Below are positions 13,288 through 25,765 of a stretch of DNA of 64,000 bases, piece after piece. A program made the translations under genes and the position numbers. Numbering within the stretch: the stretch's first letter is position 1; every line of letters starts with the position of its first letter. The notes beneath the pieces are model-generated. The model was not told where the DNA came from. It saw nothing but the letters and a program-made list of their open reading frames with translations, and did no database searches. This DNA is from Lactarius indigo. Taxonomy: Eukaryota; Basidiomycota; Agaricomycetes; Russulales; Russulaceae. The stretch covers positions 1 to 64,000 of the forward strand of contig JAFKAC010000173.1 of the NCBI GenBank assembly GCA_025766275.1, given 5' to 3'.

Positions 13288-16200
13288 CTATAGAGACGCC
13301 AGGATGCTTTGGATCCATGGATTGTTCTCTATCCTTGTCTGGTAGTCGGCAAAGCAGCTCTTGAGCTCATCTAGCTGGGCTTCTGGGGAAAGATCGTCTG
13401 ACATGACGACGTCTTCACCGTCAACCGCAGGTGTTTCCAAAGGAGAGCGCGATGCCCATGTTTTCAGTAGTTCTTCGACAATTTGGACACCACTCTCGAT
13501 GACCTCTGGGGAGAACTGCGATTCTTGTTGCTCTGGTGGAATGGAGAGATTGAGCTTTGCAACGAAATTCGATGTCGCGATCAGAGACTTACCAGTCCCA
13601 AAGTCCTCCAGTTCTGCGGCCTTGCGTTTGGCGAGCTACAAGGATTTCAGTGAGCCACACACAACCACATCACAATCGAGATAGGTTTTACTCGAACGAC
13701 GGGCTCAGGAAAGTTAGCCATCCTGGCGACGTGTATGCCGAAGCTTTGGTCGGAAACGCCTAACGTACTTGTCAGCACCGGCACATGGGCAGTTTCACTT
13801 TTTAAAAACAAGGCATACCAGGTTCTACTCTGTAAAGCAGTGTAATGTCACGGTCCTTGGACTGGCCGTCCGACTCTCCTACGTGGGCGACGACGTGTAA
13901 ATTTTTGACATGACTGAGTTCTTGATCCAGTGCCGTGAGTTCATGAAAATGAGTAGCGAATAGGCAAAAGGCGTGAATCTCGGAGGCGATCTTTCTGCTC
14001 ACGTTCAATACGAGCAAGGGCGCCTCGCGTGACGTACGTACTCAGATATGGACCAGGCCAGCCCGAATCCATCATAGGTGGACGTCCCTGAATTAAGTGA
14101 AAGTGTAAGCAGAGGTAACTCGTCCTGTCAATAACCTCGACGAACCCCGTCCAAGCTCATCGATGATAATGAGCGAGTCTTTTGTGGCAGACTGTTTTCT
14201 CAGGATAAGAACCAAGTCAACATTCAAAGACATGAAGCATAACCTTGAGAATCGTCGCAGTCTCTAGCATTTCGGCCATGAAAGTCGAGATACCCTTCAG
14301 CTGGCTGTCCCCTGCCCCGACGCGGCATAAAATTGAGTCAAATATGGGCAACTGGGCCTCCGAACAAGATACGAATGAACCGATCTGCGCCATGAGCGCA
14401 ATAACCCCAACCTGAATCAATCCATCAGCTCTCCAACTGTGGTGGTTAAGCTACTCAAAACACACCTGCCGAATGTACGTGCTTTTGCCCCCCATATTTG
14501 GTCCAGCTGATTGTTGCCGGTCAGAGTAGTGCCAATACAAGAGTGCTGAACATACTAATAATTTGGAATTCGCTTTTGTCTGTCGAGATAGGGTGAACGA
14601 CGTAAGAGCCTGGCCTCGAGTCGAGGATGGCAAGGCATACCTTTGACCATCTCTACGTCGTTTGGAATAAAGCTTATGTCGTCTTGTACTTCGAGACAGG
14701 GGTGCCGCGCATCTTTGAGCACGAGATTACCGGTGCCTACATGGACGAAGATAAGACAGGAAAAACTGTTGATACTTAGTTGACAAACCTTTCTCGACGA
14801 CAGTTGGTTTCACATATGCTTCGGGGGCATTGACAGCAACATGGGCGAAGCTACGAAGATCGAGTCACATCGCTGGTCAGCCACGAGTTAGAGACCTACC
14901 TCAAAATCACATCCAGATGTGCCAGGACTCCATTTAAGGACTCCAGCACTGGAGTGTACGTCGCTACAATGGCTTTAATATTATGGCCATCGCGAGAAGA
15001 GGGAGTACTAACATGCGATTGATACAACCTCCTTGACAAGTCCACTCTGAGTACGCGAATACGCTTCAGTGGCCTCTTGGTATTCTACCGCGAAATTCTT
15101 CAGCGTCGTTGTTGTGAAGTAAACCCCCGACTTGATGGTCCCGAGTTCGATGTACTTTCGCTTGTTACTGATAGCCCGCGAGTCCTGATAACCCTTTGAG
15201 CGATTACACGGCACGATTGAAAGTACATGATTCACGCACGTTTTTCGTCAGTCGGAACGCATACCCATATGACGTCGAGTTTTCTAGATGTAGCTTCTTG
15301 TCGAGCTCAAGGCTGAGGTCGTTTGCCACGTCCCGATGCTCTTCGTCCAGTCCATCCCGTGCAGCACTGATTTGATCTGCCAGTTTTTGCAGGCGGGGGT
15401 CGTAGTCCGGTTTGATGGCGTAATTATGTCTGTCTAGTTCCGAGAGGTCGAGCGTTTGCTCAACCATCTCGGCATACTTGTCGAGGCTAGCGGCGTGCTC
15501 TTCGAGGTGTCTTAAATAAACCTCTTGGATAAGCTCCTGGCCACCTTCGGTGTTTGTGTTGATATGCTTTAGAGCCTCAATAAGGCCGCTCAGCTGGAGA
15601 AAGGAATGGTCAGGAGTGGTCGTTTCCGGAGCTCTAAAGGCGTTACCTTCAGAACTGCCTGATAGACTCGCACAACATCTTCAAGAGAAGCAACCGATTT
15701 CTGGAATCGTTTACTTATACGATTCATGTCAGGCATAAGTTTCATGAAGTCGTCCTAGTACTGTCGTTCAACTCTCTGTTGATTCAAATTGTAAGAGTCG
15801 TAGCCCACCTGAAGCGTCCTACGTGTGTTTGAGTCCTCGACGAACATCTCAACCAGGTCTTGCCTTCTCACTAGATCGCCGGCATCAGTAGTTATAGGGG
15901 AGCCTAACCTGCGCAACATACGGATTTCATGGCGATTAACAAGTGGCTGTTTCAACCAGCTTCCGAGCATCCGCGTCCCTTGAGCAGTTTTACATTTGTT
16001 CAAAAGTCCGAGAAGCGTCGTGTTCTTTACTCCGGAGCCCTGCGGGAAAATGACTTGTCAGACAGATGCCGTTTCCCGGAAGCCGAACTCACGTTTCCGC
16101 TGTCTATAAGATTCAAGGCGCGTAAAGCACTCGCATCCAAGCGCATATATTGTCCCAAATCATGTGTACGGATAGACCAAGCACCATGATTAGACGAATC

Positions 16201-17367
16201 GGAGAGAAGACCGAGGTACGTGATCAGCGCTGCGATAGCGGATGGGGCGGTAGGTAGGCCGAGTTGCGCTACCGGAAGGTCGATTAGCGTAGCAGGATAG
16301 CCTATGAGGACCGCGTACGAATCACGATTGAACCCTCTGTCGTACTAGCACCCGTTGTTAGAGGTGCTAACAGACGTGTGAGATCCTCCTCGACCGTCTT
16401 TGCCATAAATTCACCTAAAGGGTTTGCGTCGGAAATAGGTGGCGCAGTTGGTACGCATATACTTACTGGGTTTCCGCTCAGTAATGACAATACCACATCT
16501 ATCGAGGACATCTTTGAGCTTTTTAAGATCGAAGTCGCGATCGGTTCCACCGGAGGCGGTGCCTGTGGGTACAATCGCTTCCTTGATTCCTAGTTGAATG
16601 GCAAGGGTCTGGGGAGAAACATTAGTGTACCTCTCTACCCATAAAAGCACAAGAACGCACCTCAACGTTGGAAAATGCATCGTTGTCCACGAAATCTGCC
16701 ACTCCAAACTGCCGCAGACTGGTATCTGCGAATGCAATACCTACAGTCTTGGACTTCGCTTTGCCAGAAGAACCAGGAACTACCGGAGTCGTAGCCAGCT
16801 TCACCGCCATGATGACGGGTGGAGATAGTATGTCATTATTTACAAAGAGCATATCTTCTAGAGCTTGCAAGTTTCCAGGAGACGCCTTTGAACCAAGGTT
16901 AATAGAAATAAGAGAATCAGAGAGGGTTGTCTTACTTCCTTATCCAATTTGAATTTAGAGACCTTTTTGCCATGGCCAGCCTCGGGAACCCATATTTCCA
17001 CTTTCAGCTGCCTGCTCGTCAAGGCCTCTCTCAGAAAAGAAGTCGCAACCGTGGGCCTGAGAGTGACGCTGGGTAAACCCGCAGCCTTTGAACCGAGATA
17101 TTTGAGGACAGAATTGGTGTGAAATACGTGTCGGGCGATATAGAGTGCATCAGGACCGTGCGCACTGTAGAAGTCCTCGTTGCCAGTTTTCCTGAAGAAA
17201 AGCCGGATGGTGCCATTAGTATCTGGCGACTTTGGGAGGAGCTTATTGAAGAATGATATAAAACCGGGGTCAAAAGAATCTTTGAAATGGTAAGCCCGAG
17301 GACTGATGAAGCAGACTGAGAACGAACCCGTCTCGTCTTCTTTCTCTTTCCCGTACATTAATGACAT
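13288..17367 (-). CDS. MSH2: DNA mismatch repair protein MSH2
   Basis: MutS homologue that, with MSH6 or MSH3, recognises mismatches and small loops in the nucleus. The N-terminal mismatch-binding region starts near [16 protein letters not shown] and contains [18 protein letters not shown]. The lever/clamp region includes [20 protein letters not shown] and [18 protein letters not shown]. The ATPase has Walker [14 protein letters not shown] (near 14466-14504), [35 protein letters not shown] and [20 protein letters not shown]. The C-terminus ends IQSILASL before the stop at 13288-13290. The gene is split by more than ten introns. The extent fits the usual length of about 950 residues. The start at 17367 is the first ATG in frame with the conserved N-terminus. 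No disruption was noticed. Confidence 0.93.
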
Positions 17368-17656
17368 GTCGAGTTGTCTGCCCGCGTTTGTCTCGCGATT
17401 GTAGCGTCTGAAAATATAACGCGACGCGACGCGTAGATTATATAATTCGGGATTAGCCGCAGTTGTGTCTTGGTTTTGTCCTGCGTGTTTTCACTTGCCT
17501 CTGCACATTTGTCAACTATTCATGAGGGATATTGATATTCTGCCATGAATCTTGTAGGTTTCATCACTGCACTCGTGTGTACAGAAGTCGCGTTTCCCCC
17601 CCCCGCGACCTCTGAAGTATAGTAGTGCAACAGCGAATAGTCTTCTTAGCGTATTC

Positions 17657-18427
17657 TTATCTTGCTTCGATACTGTCTAGCTTGGTAAAGAAGCTCGGAA
17701 AGGAGTCCATATTCTCATCTCCTAGGAGCACTTCTCTGAATTCATGGACTGTCTTCATTAATCTTTGAGGATAGACTACGGTGCGAAGAAAATAAAACCT
17801 CGATTATCTGTAAGTCCGCCAAACACACACATCGCTCGGATGGTATTCGCGAGAACACATGCCACCGACACAGGGTTTGGAAACACATGGATAACTTGTG
17901 TTTTCCAGACACAAAGCAAATCAATCGGGACCAGCGCAATTTATGATGGCAGCCCCCCGGCGATGAGTAGCATGATACACTCTGAATCCTTCCGAGCATC
18001 ACGGCTAGGCATGCAATTATGCAATCACGGAGCATCCGGTCGCGGGTTTACCTTAAAAATAGATTTTAAGCAAAGCCAAAAGCCAGAGATTCATTGGGAC
18101 CAACCAGAGGGCATCCCAGAGGTAGCCCGCGATACGCAGGCAGACCGAAAGCCGACAAGTTTCGTGAGTATCTTGACGGAAGCCGGAAGGAGGCACTGCT
18201 TTTATGAACGCTTTCACTCTTTCCATCACCCGCACAGGTATTTCAACGGCATAGCGGCATAATAAGACAAAAGGAAATAATATCTCATGAGAGGCCAGTG
18301 TGCTCAGCAGCTGGCGCGTGTGGGTGAGTAAACGGTGGCCGAGGTCTCGTGCTGAGATGCTGGAGCCAGGCGGCCCGGTTCCGAGAACAATTGAAGAGCG
18401 TGGGAAAGTTCTTCGTATCCGTGGCAA
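17657..18427 (-). other. Unresolved coding-like stretch
   Basis: Several reading-frame pieces on the minus strand look protein-like but I could not join them into one model. One runs from about 18427 (MPRIRRTFPRSSIVLGTG) through RYAVEIPVRVMERVKAFIKA. A second, near 17840-17990, reads LLIAGGLPS, stop, then VWKTQVIHVFPNPVSVACVL. A third ends RLMKTVHEFREVLLGDENMD and SFFTKLDSIEAR before TAA at 17657-17659. I do not recognise the family. It may be a gene with unplaced introns or a decayed one. Confidence 0.3.
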
Positions 18428-19124
18428 TTCGATACAGTTCGACTACAATTCAAGTTGAAGATGCAAGTCACATGTGTGCGTGAAAGGTTATCATTGCCTG
18501 TGAGGATGGAGTGAGATCATATCGAATTGTTCTAGGGCGGGCCAAGAGGCTTGGGCAAATCAGCGTTTACGTATTTGCCACTTGATTTTCGTCTCAAAAT
18601 CACGCTGTGTCCACATTTTTGGGCGGGCAAGTATTTTTGCATCTCAAATAAGGATGACGCCCAGGATTTGTATGCTGTCGCTGTCACTTCTGATTGATGC
18701 CCAACGCCCAACCTTTCGCCCCACCCTGAAGTCAGCTGTCCCCCTTCACAAAGTACATGTCCTCCGCGTACGGTATTGATTCTACCTCCCCCCCTCCGGG
18801 CGCCCTCGTGGTGGTAATGGGACAATCCGGGGTAAGTCATGCACTCACGCACTCGCGCACTCCTGTCCCCAAATGAATTAACGACTCTGTCAAATTATTC
18901 ATTACTTCACTCTGGCCCGGGGGACACAAGATGAACGCGAATCCGGATTCTCCCCCGCAAAGTTTCAAGCAAATGAACATACCGGGCGCTGTACCTGCGG
19001 GCAGTGATCATGGCGAACACGCAGACTTAAACTCCGAAAAGCTCTATAAAGCTTCTGACGAAACACGTAATGGTGCTGGCAAGCAACGTCCCATCTCATC
19101 ACTCGCTTCCTGACGTCCAGTAAA
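18428..19124. other. Upstream region of the DUF3433 gene with a 60-codon ORF
   Basis: No conserved gene was recognised. An ATG-started ORF at 18931-19113 (60 codons, hydrophilic) ends 11 bases before the DUF3433 start codon at 19125. It could be an upstream ORF or an N-terminal extension reached by a splice or frame change that I cannot place. Confidence 0.4.
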
Positions 19125-21425
19125 ATGCCAGCCCCTTCTGATGGCTCGCAGTGGATCCCAATACCGCTAAGAACATGGTTCTGGGTCTCCTATGTATGCG
19201 TGCTCGTCGCTGGCGCCATTGCCTTAGAGGTTGCACTCCACTTCAGCCACAAGAATGATGGTATGTGTTTCCTTGTATAGCGATCTCGCACGATTCCCAA
19301 TCTTCTGAACAGGGTGGCCAACTAAGGACAACGCCGAGAAGGGTGTTTTGCATTATGTATACGTGCGTATGAGCTTCATTGTATTGTTGCGCGGCTTGCT
19401 TACTGGATATACTGACTCACAGACGCTTCCCCCCGTTGGCGTCACTATGATTTTGGTTGGAATCTGGGCGTGGACGGACGTTGAAGTGAAGCGTCTTCAG
19501 GTGAGTCATTTCATCGCCATAAATCCCGTTTCTTGATCAAACCTTGTCCCCGTTCCAACATCATAGCCCTACGTTGACCTTCTGCACGGTGGCTCCCCCC
19601 CTCAACGTAGCCTGCTCCTCGATTACACCCGTACACAGTTCGTATCGGGAATTGCCTTACCCCTACACTAACTGACGAGTTTTAGTAACGCACTCGTATG
19701 GTTCGAAGCGACTTCCAACCGACACTACATTGTAGCACTTGCATCCCTCATGGCGCTGGTCGCTCTCTCTTTCCAGCCTATTGCTGCTGCGCTATTTAGT
19801 GTACGGGATGTATACAAGTCATTTCCAGGTAGCGCTTGTGACGCGTTGCTTCTGTGCTTCTTTACTCACTTCCGAATCTCAGATACAAGTGTAAACAACC
19901 TCCGGGCAATATCTCTGAACCAAGACGAACAGATTCAAGATCTAACAAGTGCGTTCCCAGTGTGTTTTGCTGATGCCTATTGCTCATTGCAATTGCGGTG
20001 GTGGGTGTAGGTTTCTTGGGTGCATCCGGACTTGCGTCTGCATCAATAATATATAGTCTCGGAGACCCAGAGTTTGTACACGGTGGTTACACCGTTGGTA
20101 CCTTTGATGTAAATCACGAACCCAGTGGTGCCAGCATTGCAGGCTGATCCGTTTCGTTAGCTACCCTTGAATTTGGCGACAAATGGGACTTTGAAAACAA
20201 ACACGACCGCCATCCTTTCGGACCCCGGATGCCGTGATCCAGATCAAGTAAGCCAGTGACCAACAATGGCATTTGTCCGATATACTGATCCTAGATTCTA
20301 GCCTGTCACATTGAACAGGCTCTCTGACGGTAGCGGTTGGAACAACAGCGCGACATTCAATGGTTGTCAATACTCCTGGCAAGTCAGCAACAATTCAGTC
20401 CACCTATTTGGTGCCCAGACAATGTCGGACTGTACTGCGTTCGACACGATCGATTCCTCTTTTGCGCCAGCCATCTTCTGGTTTTTCACATATAGTCCCA
20501 AAGCGATGGCGTCCGTGACTTTGTGTGCACCAGAGATCACGCTATTGAACGTCGAGGCAACGATGGATCTTGCCTCCACCAATCTGACTCAAGTCAGGCC
20601 GCTTGGCAATCTTACCGTGGGACAAGGACAGTTTACGCAATACGCAGGTAACATCACTGGCGCTCCACTGTACGGACGAGCGTATAATGGCCTCAACTGG
20701 ACGAATCTCATATCTGATCCTTTTGTGAACGCGCGGGCGGGAGCCATTCAACTCCAGCTCCCTGCTGCAGTGTTTCAAAATGCTGTCCAGAGCGCCGAAG
20801 GATTGACGGCAGCCTTTGTGAACAATACGTTTGCTTCGCTGTCAGCGACCGTATATGTGAGTCCTCTAACGGCAGGGACGAAGCTTTTAGATGACATTTG
20901 CACAGAGGAAATACCTCTCGAATGTGGCCTCCCTGTTATATTTCGTCAACGCGCCACAGCCGTTGTCGGTGACCGTGTGGACGTTCCAGAAGCGTCTTTT
21001 CTTATCGTACGTCTATCTAATTTTGTGGGCGCCGAATAAGTGTCGATGTGAGAACCATTTCTAGCGACGTGGCTGTCCACCTTCTCTCGATTGGAATGTT
21101 GGTACTGGCACTGTTCGGCACCATCATGCATCTGTTACATCGTCATGACCGACGTGGCCTGCGTTTGCTGCACGCGCCTGGCACGCTGGCTTCTGCTGCA
21201 GCGTTCACCGCTCAAACGCCAATGGCAGAACTACTGGACGGACGGCAGCGCCCAGAGGATATAAGTCAGGCGTTGCAAAACCTCCGTTTCCGGATAGATC
21301 CACTCCGGATGAAAATCGTGACCGAAGGAGAACCCGGTTTCGAGGAAGCGCACAGTCCTCCTGGGTGGCGGAGGAGTTTCTTTGGCGGGACGTCTAAAAA
21401 CGAAGGACCGTCGAAGAACGAGTAA
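19125..21425 (+). CDS. DUF3433-type multi-pass membrane protein
   Basis: Predicted integral membrane protein of unknown function. Exon 1 has a membrane segment (WFWVSYVCVLVAGAIALEVAL). After introns come GVTMILVGIWAWTDVEVKRL, then PYVDLLHGGSPPQRSLLLDY, the block by which I recognise the DUF3433 family, then HNALVWFEATSNRHYIVALA with another helix. A large presumably extracellular domain with many N-X-S/T sites runs through about 20300-21005, followed by a last helix (LLSIGMLVLALFGTIMHLL) and a basic tail ending GPSKNE. I placed the 5' splice sites; the junction near 21005-21066 does not keep frame with any GT-AG pair I tried, so one base error or a missed intron is likely there. Confidence 0.75.
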
Positions 21426-22224
21426 CCTCTGCGGCTCTGCCAAGTGTTCTGATGGCTAATTCGAAAACTATGGGCATTTATTTATTTTTCTCGTTTACCG
21501 ACCCGGGCTGCTGCATCTCGCTTTTCGGGGAGGATAGTCATGCTTATTTATACCCACACTTTACATCTTTATTTATTCGTTGAATGGAAGAGATTTCGGT
21601 TCAGCAATGATTGTGTTGCGGTGGGTGGACTGCACCAATTAGGTCACGCAGATGAAACGATCACCCGATCCAAGAATGACACGTATAAAACGTGACTACC
21701 ACCACTACCACCATGACCACCTTCCACAACTTTCATCAGCCGTCGGTCACTGGTGTGGAGATATGGCAGAGCTGTGTCAATGAAGTACTTATATTTATAC
21801 TCCTATCTCCTCTCTTTCTCTATCCTATTAATTAGCTACTCTAACTTATGGGCAACATATCGATTATCTAATAAATGGGAGCCGTCCATCCCAGGCTGTA
21901 TCATACCGTGACTGGGTCCCCTCTCCTACAACTAATTTCTCTGCTTCTGCGCCTTGAAACCCTATCCGTCGCTCGTGGCTTGGCTTGATGTTTCCACACT
22001 CTCTATGGTAACTTGCAAACTCTACGTATCTGTCCATCAGTGCTCAGCGCTCAGCTCGGAATCAGTCTCATAGGAATCTCGAACCTCAGCCTGTTTGTGC
22101 TACCATAAACCAAATCACGCACAATATGTACCAGAAAATATTGAGCCGTCGCCGCAGCTCCAAGGTTTTTTGAGTTAAATGGTGGCACTCGTCCCTCCAA
22201 CTGGGCCTCACTTCAGAGTTCGCC
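21426..22224. other. Intergenic, no gene seen
   Basis: An AT-rich 3' flank of the DUF3433 gene and CT-rich sequence toward the P450. A short CCACTA/CCACCA-rich patch lies near 21690-21725. No conserved ORF or tRNA was recognised. Confidence 0.6.
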
Positions 22225-24121
22225 ATGCTGCCTGGTACCATGTCTCAGTTTTCCCCTCTCCTGAAGTCAGTCTCTGTCCAGCACGTCCTCATCGCCGTCG
22301 TCGCCATTGGTCTGGCATGGGCCTTGTTCTCTGCTCTCTATAATGACTATCGCCATCCCCTGGCACACTTTCCCTGGTCCAAGGTTGGCAGCAGCATCAA
22401 AGTTCTGGTTGGCATGTCAAGAATCGTTAGGGGGGTCTCCCTCTCCGACTTACGGGATGAGCTCCACGCCGAGTACGGTGCGTCTTTCCAGATCGGAGCG
22501 GGAGTGCGTGATGCCGACCTGGTCGTGTCATTATCAGGCGACATCGTCCGTCTGCAACCAAACTTGGCACGTTATTGTCGAGGCCGATTCCGCTGGCGAT
22601 TGGTTCATGTGAAGAACGGCTCCCCTTTTCGAACCCGCACGTGTACAACGAGATCTACAACGTGAAGAACAAGTGGGACAAGGACACGGCCGATTATCGC
22701 GCGTTCAGTATGGACGAATCTTCGGCCTGCTTTACAAAGACCAAAAAATTCATCGCGACGTGCTCTGTCCGATGTTCCTTTGATCGTCCATTCTTAAGGT
22801 GCAGGATCTGGTACAGGAGCGGGTTGGTCTCACCAGGTCGCATGTCCTGAAACGTACACTCACCCGGCCGACCAGGTAAACATATTCTCTGACGCTCTTG
22901 CGGCGCAATATGCAACGGGAAAATCGAGCAACATATATCTCGACTTCCGCTGCTTCGCGACGGATGTCTTCATGCATTTTTGCTACGACAAATCGCTGGA
23001 GGCGACCAGGGCCCCAGACTTTGAGGCCGAAATCGTGCTCGCGCTTGACGAGACGATACCCGTGCTGAGCCTCTGCAAATATTCCAGGGTCTTTTCCTTT
23101 CTCGTGTATCACTTTCCCGCTTGGCTCGCTAAGAATGCAGGCTCGCCCGTTCCCGTTCTGGCTGCGGTCTTTCGCCTTCGCGAGGTCCGTCGCTGACCTC
23201 TTCTCGAATACGCCGTTGACGTTCCGCACGTCAAAAGTTCTGCGGCGCTGATCTGTGAAAAACATTACATTAGCTTCTCACCGCGCAGATCGACGCTATC
23301 CTCCACGACCCGTCGGAGCTCGTACTCGCTGCCCATCCGATCATCTATCACGCCCTCCTCTCTCCAGAGGCCAACAAGGGCCGTCCGTTGCCATCGCGCC
23401 AGAGTCTCGTGGACGAAGCTGGGATCCTGCTCGGCGCAGGCGCAGACACGACGGGTGTCGCGCTCACGACCATCACGCATCATGTACTCCACAACCCGGC
23501 GACTTTCGAGCGGCTCAGAACCGAGCTCCGTGCGGCGTGGCCCGTGCTAGAAAACGTCCCGCAATACGAGATCTTGGAAAAGTTACCCTAATTGGTACGT
23601 ATGATCACCCGATGTGAAGGTGTTGCGAATGCAAATAATAATAATAAAATTGATCGAATATCCATGCCATGCAGACGGCCGTTATCAAGGAGGGTCTCCG
23701 GATGTTTCCCAGCGCGACCGCCCACCCGCGTGTCGTGCCCCCAGAAGGCGCCATCATATCAGGCTCATTCATTCCCGGTGGGGTGAGTTACAAGTGCTTC
23801 TCTTTCCGCTACGGCTGCGGCGGCTGCGGCGGCGTCAGCCCCTCGTCCCCGTTCTTCCGGCTTGTTAACATTTATTCGGTCGCGCAGACGGTTGTCGGCC
23901 AGGCCTTCGTATTTGTGCATCGGTCACCCATCATGTACGAACGCCCAGAAGAGTTCCTGCCCGAACGATGGTTAGGGCCGGACGCCAAAGCGTGTGAGGC
24001 GGCGCTGAGCGTGTTTTCGAAGGGGCCACGCAGTTGCTTCGGGGTGAATCTAGCGTACATAGAAATATATACGGCGCTCGCGCATCTGTTCCGGAGGTTC
24101 GACCCACAACTGGACGAGTAG
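22225..24121 (+). pseudogene. Cytochrome P450 pseudogene (fungal group-E type)
   Basis: Homologue of fungal P450 monooxygenases anchored in the ER. Visible parts in order: N-terminal helix (LIAVVAIGLAWALFSALYND); PHVYNEIYNVKNKWDKD and YRAFSMDESSACFT; I-helix LLGAGADTTG; K-helix VIKEGLRMFPSA (ExxR); PERW motif EEFLPERWLG; and heme loop FSKGPRSCFGVN with the cysteine ligand. Breaks: the frame changes around 22560-22600 and again near 22735; TGA at 22781-22783 falls inside the conserved block after HRDVLCPMF; and TAA at 23589-23591 replaces the usual Tyr of LPYL. The C-terminus stops early after RRFDPQLDE. The catalytic half is well preserved, so the loss is recent or reflects sequence errors. 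The nearest family cannot be named with confidence. Confidence 0.85.
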
Positions 24122-24652
24122 AGGTGCGTGTTTCATTTCTTATGGAGCGTTAATAAAGTCTGAAAGTTGGTTCATTTTTCCCATGACGTAGGCCTGCAAG
24201 TTTGAAAATTAAAGAGCACTTTGTGCCTGTATTTGTTGGGGAACCCCTACATGTTTACTGCAAGCCAGCGGTGGGGTGACATGCAGCGCGGAGGCATTGA
24301 TGCACTGATGAGTCATGGCCGTGTGAATAGCACATCACATGACACGTAGTTTGAACCTGTGTATTCCTGTTCAACGAGTAACTATTAACATTAGATGAAC
24401 AAAACTATGGTGGTCAAGACAAACTGCGCGGGGGTATTTCGGGCGACATATATACAATTAAAAATGTGAAATGGGTAATAAGTGTTGGGTGTCGCACGAA
24501 ACAAGGAAAGCAATAGCAATCAGAGAGAATAGAGATGCACACATATATGGTCGTGAAGAGGTCGTTAGAGTCGTAAGGGGGCATGGTAGATAGTTCGTAG
24601 TCCGTAAAACGCAGAACGTGGGAGATAATAGAAATAAGGCGGTGGTGGGGGG
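24122..24652. other. Intergenic, no gene seen
   Basis: 3' flanks of the convergent P450 pseudogene and the small hypothetical gene. AT-rich with several TATATA runs (for example near 24449-24456). Nothing coding was recognised. Confidence 0.6.
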
Positions 24653-25173
24653 CTATGACTCGAGAGCAATGCCGACGGCGCTCTCACTCTGGCCGCGGCC
24701 GCAGCGGCCGAGGATCGAGTGGAACGTGGACGAGCGGTGGGAGAGCACAATCGTGCCATCCTTCGACCGCGTGAAAAAGTCATCGTCCTCGCCTTCGTAT
24801 GGAGACGGGCCTGAGTTTATCTTCCCCAGAACATGCATCAGACGGATCATCATCGTCGGAGATGGGGGGACCACAAAACACGCACCCATTGTCCTAGCAC
24901 CTCTTCTAATCTGGCTGCCTCCTCGGCGCTGAAGTGCACGTCGGTGCCCTTCTCGGCGTGGAGCTTGAGGAGCTCACTGAGGGTGCGTTTGCCAGCGCGG
25001 CCGCCGTGTGGTGGAGCTCCGGGCACAGGAGAGTCATCAGCCGCGCCGTGTGAAGGGAAAACGACGCGAGAGGGGGTGGTAGAGCAGACAGTGGTAGGAG
25101 AGTCAATCGTTGGTGATTCAAGGTGGTCCCAGTCTTCTGGGGGTTGGGACGGATAGCGGGTGGTGCTTGACAT
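24653..25173 (-). CDS. Small conserved-looking hypothetical protein
   Basis: Two exons, 24886-25173 and 24653-24820, joined in phase 0 by a 65-nt GT-AG intron, give 151 residues. The N-terminal part is Ser/Thr/Pro-rich and disordered. A helical core follows: RTLSELLKLHAEKGTDVHFS and EEAARLEEVLGQW. After the intron come SPYEGEDDDFF and a Ser-rich tail ending SAVGIALES. The helix and acidic FF motif look conserved and short-linear-motif-like, but I do not recognise a named family. The start codon is only 32 bp from the end of a MITE, so its 5' UTR or core promoter is probably transposon-derived. Confidence 0.65.
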
Positions 25174-25205
25174 GACGACCTTAGCGGTTGTTCCGTGTCC
25201 GTGTA

Positions 25206-25238
25206 AGGCAGAAGAAATCAGGAACCCACACCCCTTAT
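25206..25238 (+). repeat. Left terminal inverted repeat of the MITE
   Basis: 33 bases, an exact reverse complement of 25766-25798. Similarity stops abruptly beyond 25238. Confidence 0.9.
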
Positions 25239-25765
25239 GTAATCAAGAATTAGGGTTAGGGTTTGACAATTTCCAGTTGAGGGTCTTAAGAGGATGCCAA
25301 AAAACATAGGTACAGCTAATATTGCAAGTACCCTCACATTTGGGCAAAAATAAAACCACAATCTACATGAAAGAGAGGGAATAAAAGTTGTGCTGCAAGT
25401 AGATGGGAAGGCAGGCAACGCAAGGCAACGTGTTGAACAAGCCCTTCTGAGTCACTGTGGTGTCGTGTTGCAGTGAAGTGCTGGGATTACGTCATATGTT
25501 CAGTCACATGTCTGATCACGTGACTTGACAAATTCAACGGCCGGAATATTGAACTTTGTTTCTTTCAACTCAGAAATGTGAAAAAATGCTTTTTCTAAAT
25601 AAAAGTTCTAGACCCTACTGTACCCCCAATTTTGGAAAATTGAAAAAATCCTCTGACCAGATGAGAGCTAGAAGGGTCCCCTAAATTCCCATCAGAACAG
25701 AATCCATGAATTTGGTGTTGTGTAGGAGGAGTAGGCCGTGTGGTGGAAGGGGTCTGATTGCTTAT

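Noticed and set aside
24653..24783. ORF at 24565-24783 minus as a gene
   Set aside because: It overlaps the supported exon of the 24653-25173 gene in another frame, is Arg/Ser/Pro-biased, and has no recognisable motif.
25250..25261. Telomere or subtelomere marker
   Set aside because: Only two TTAGGG units inside a MITE, in the middle of a gene-rich region. Not a telomere.
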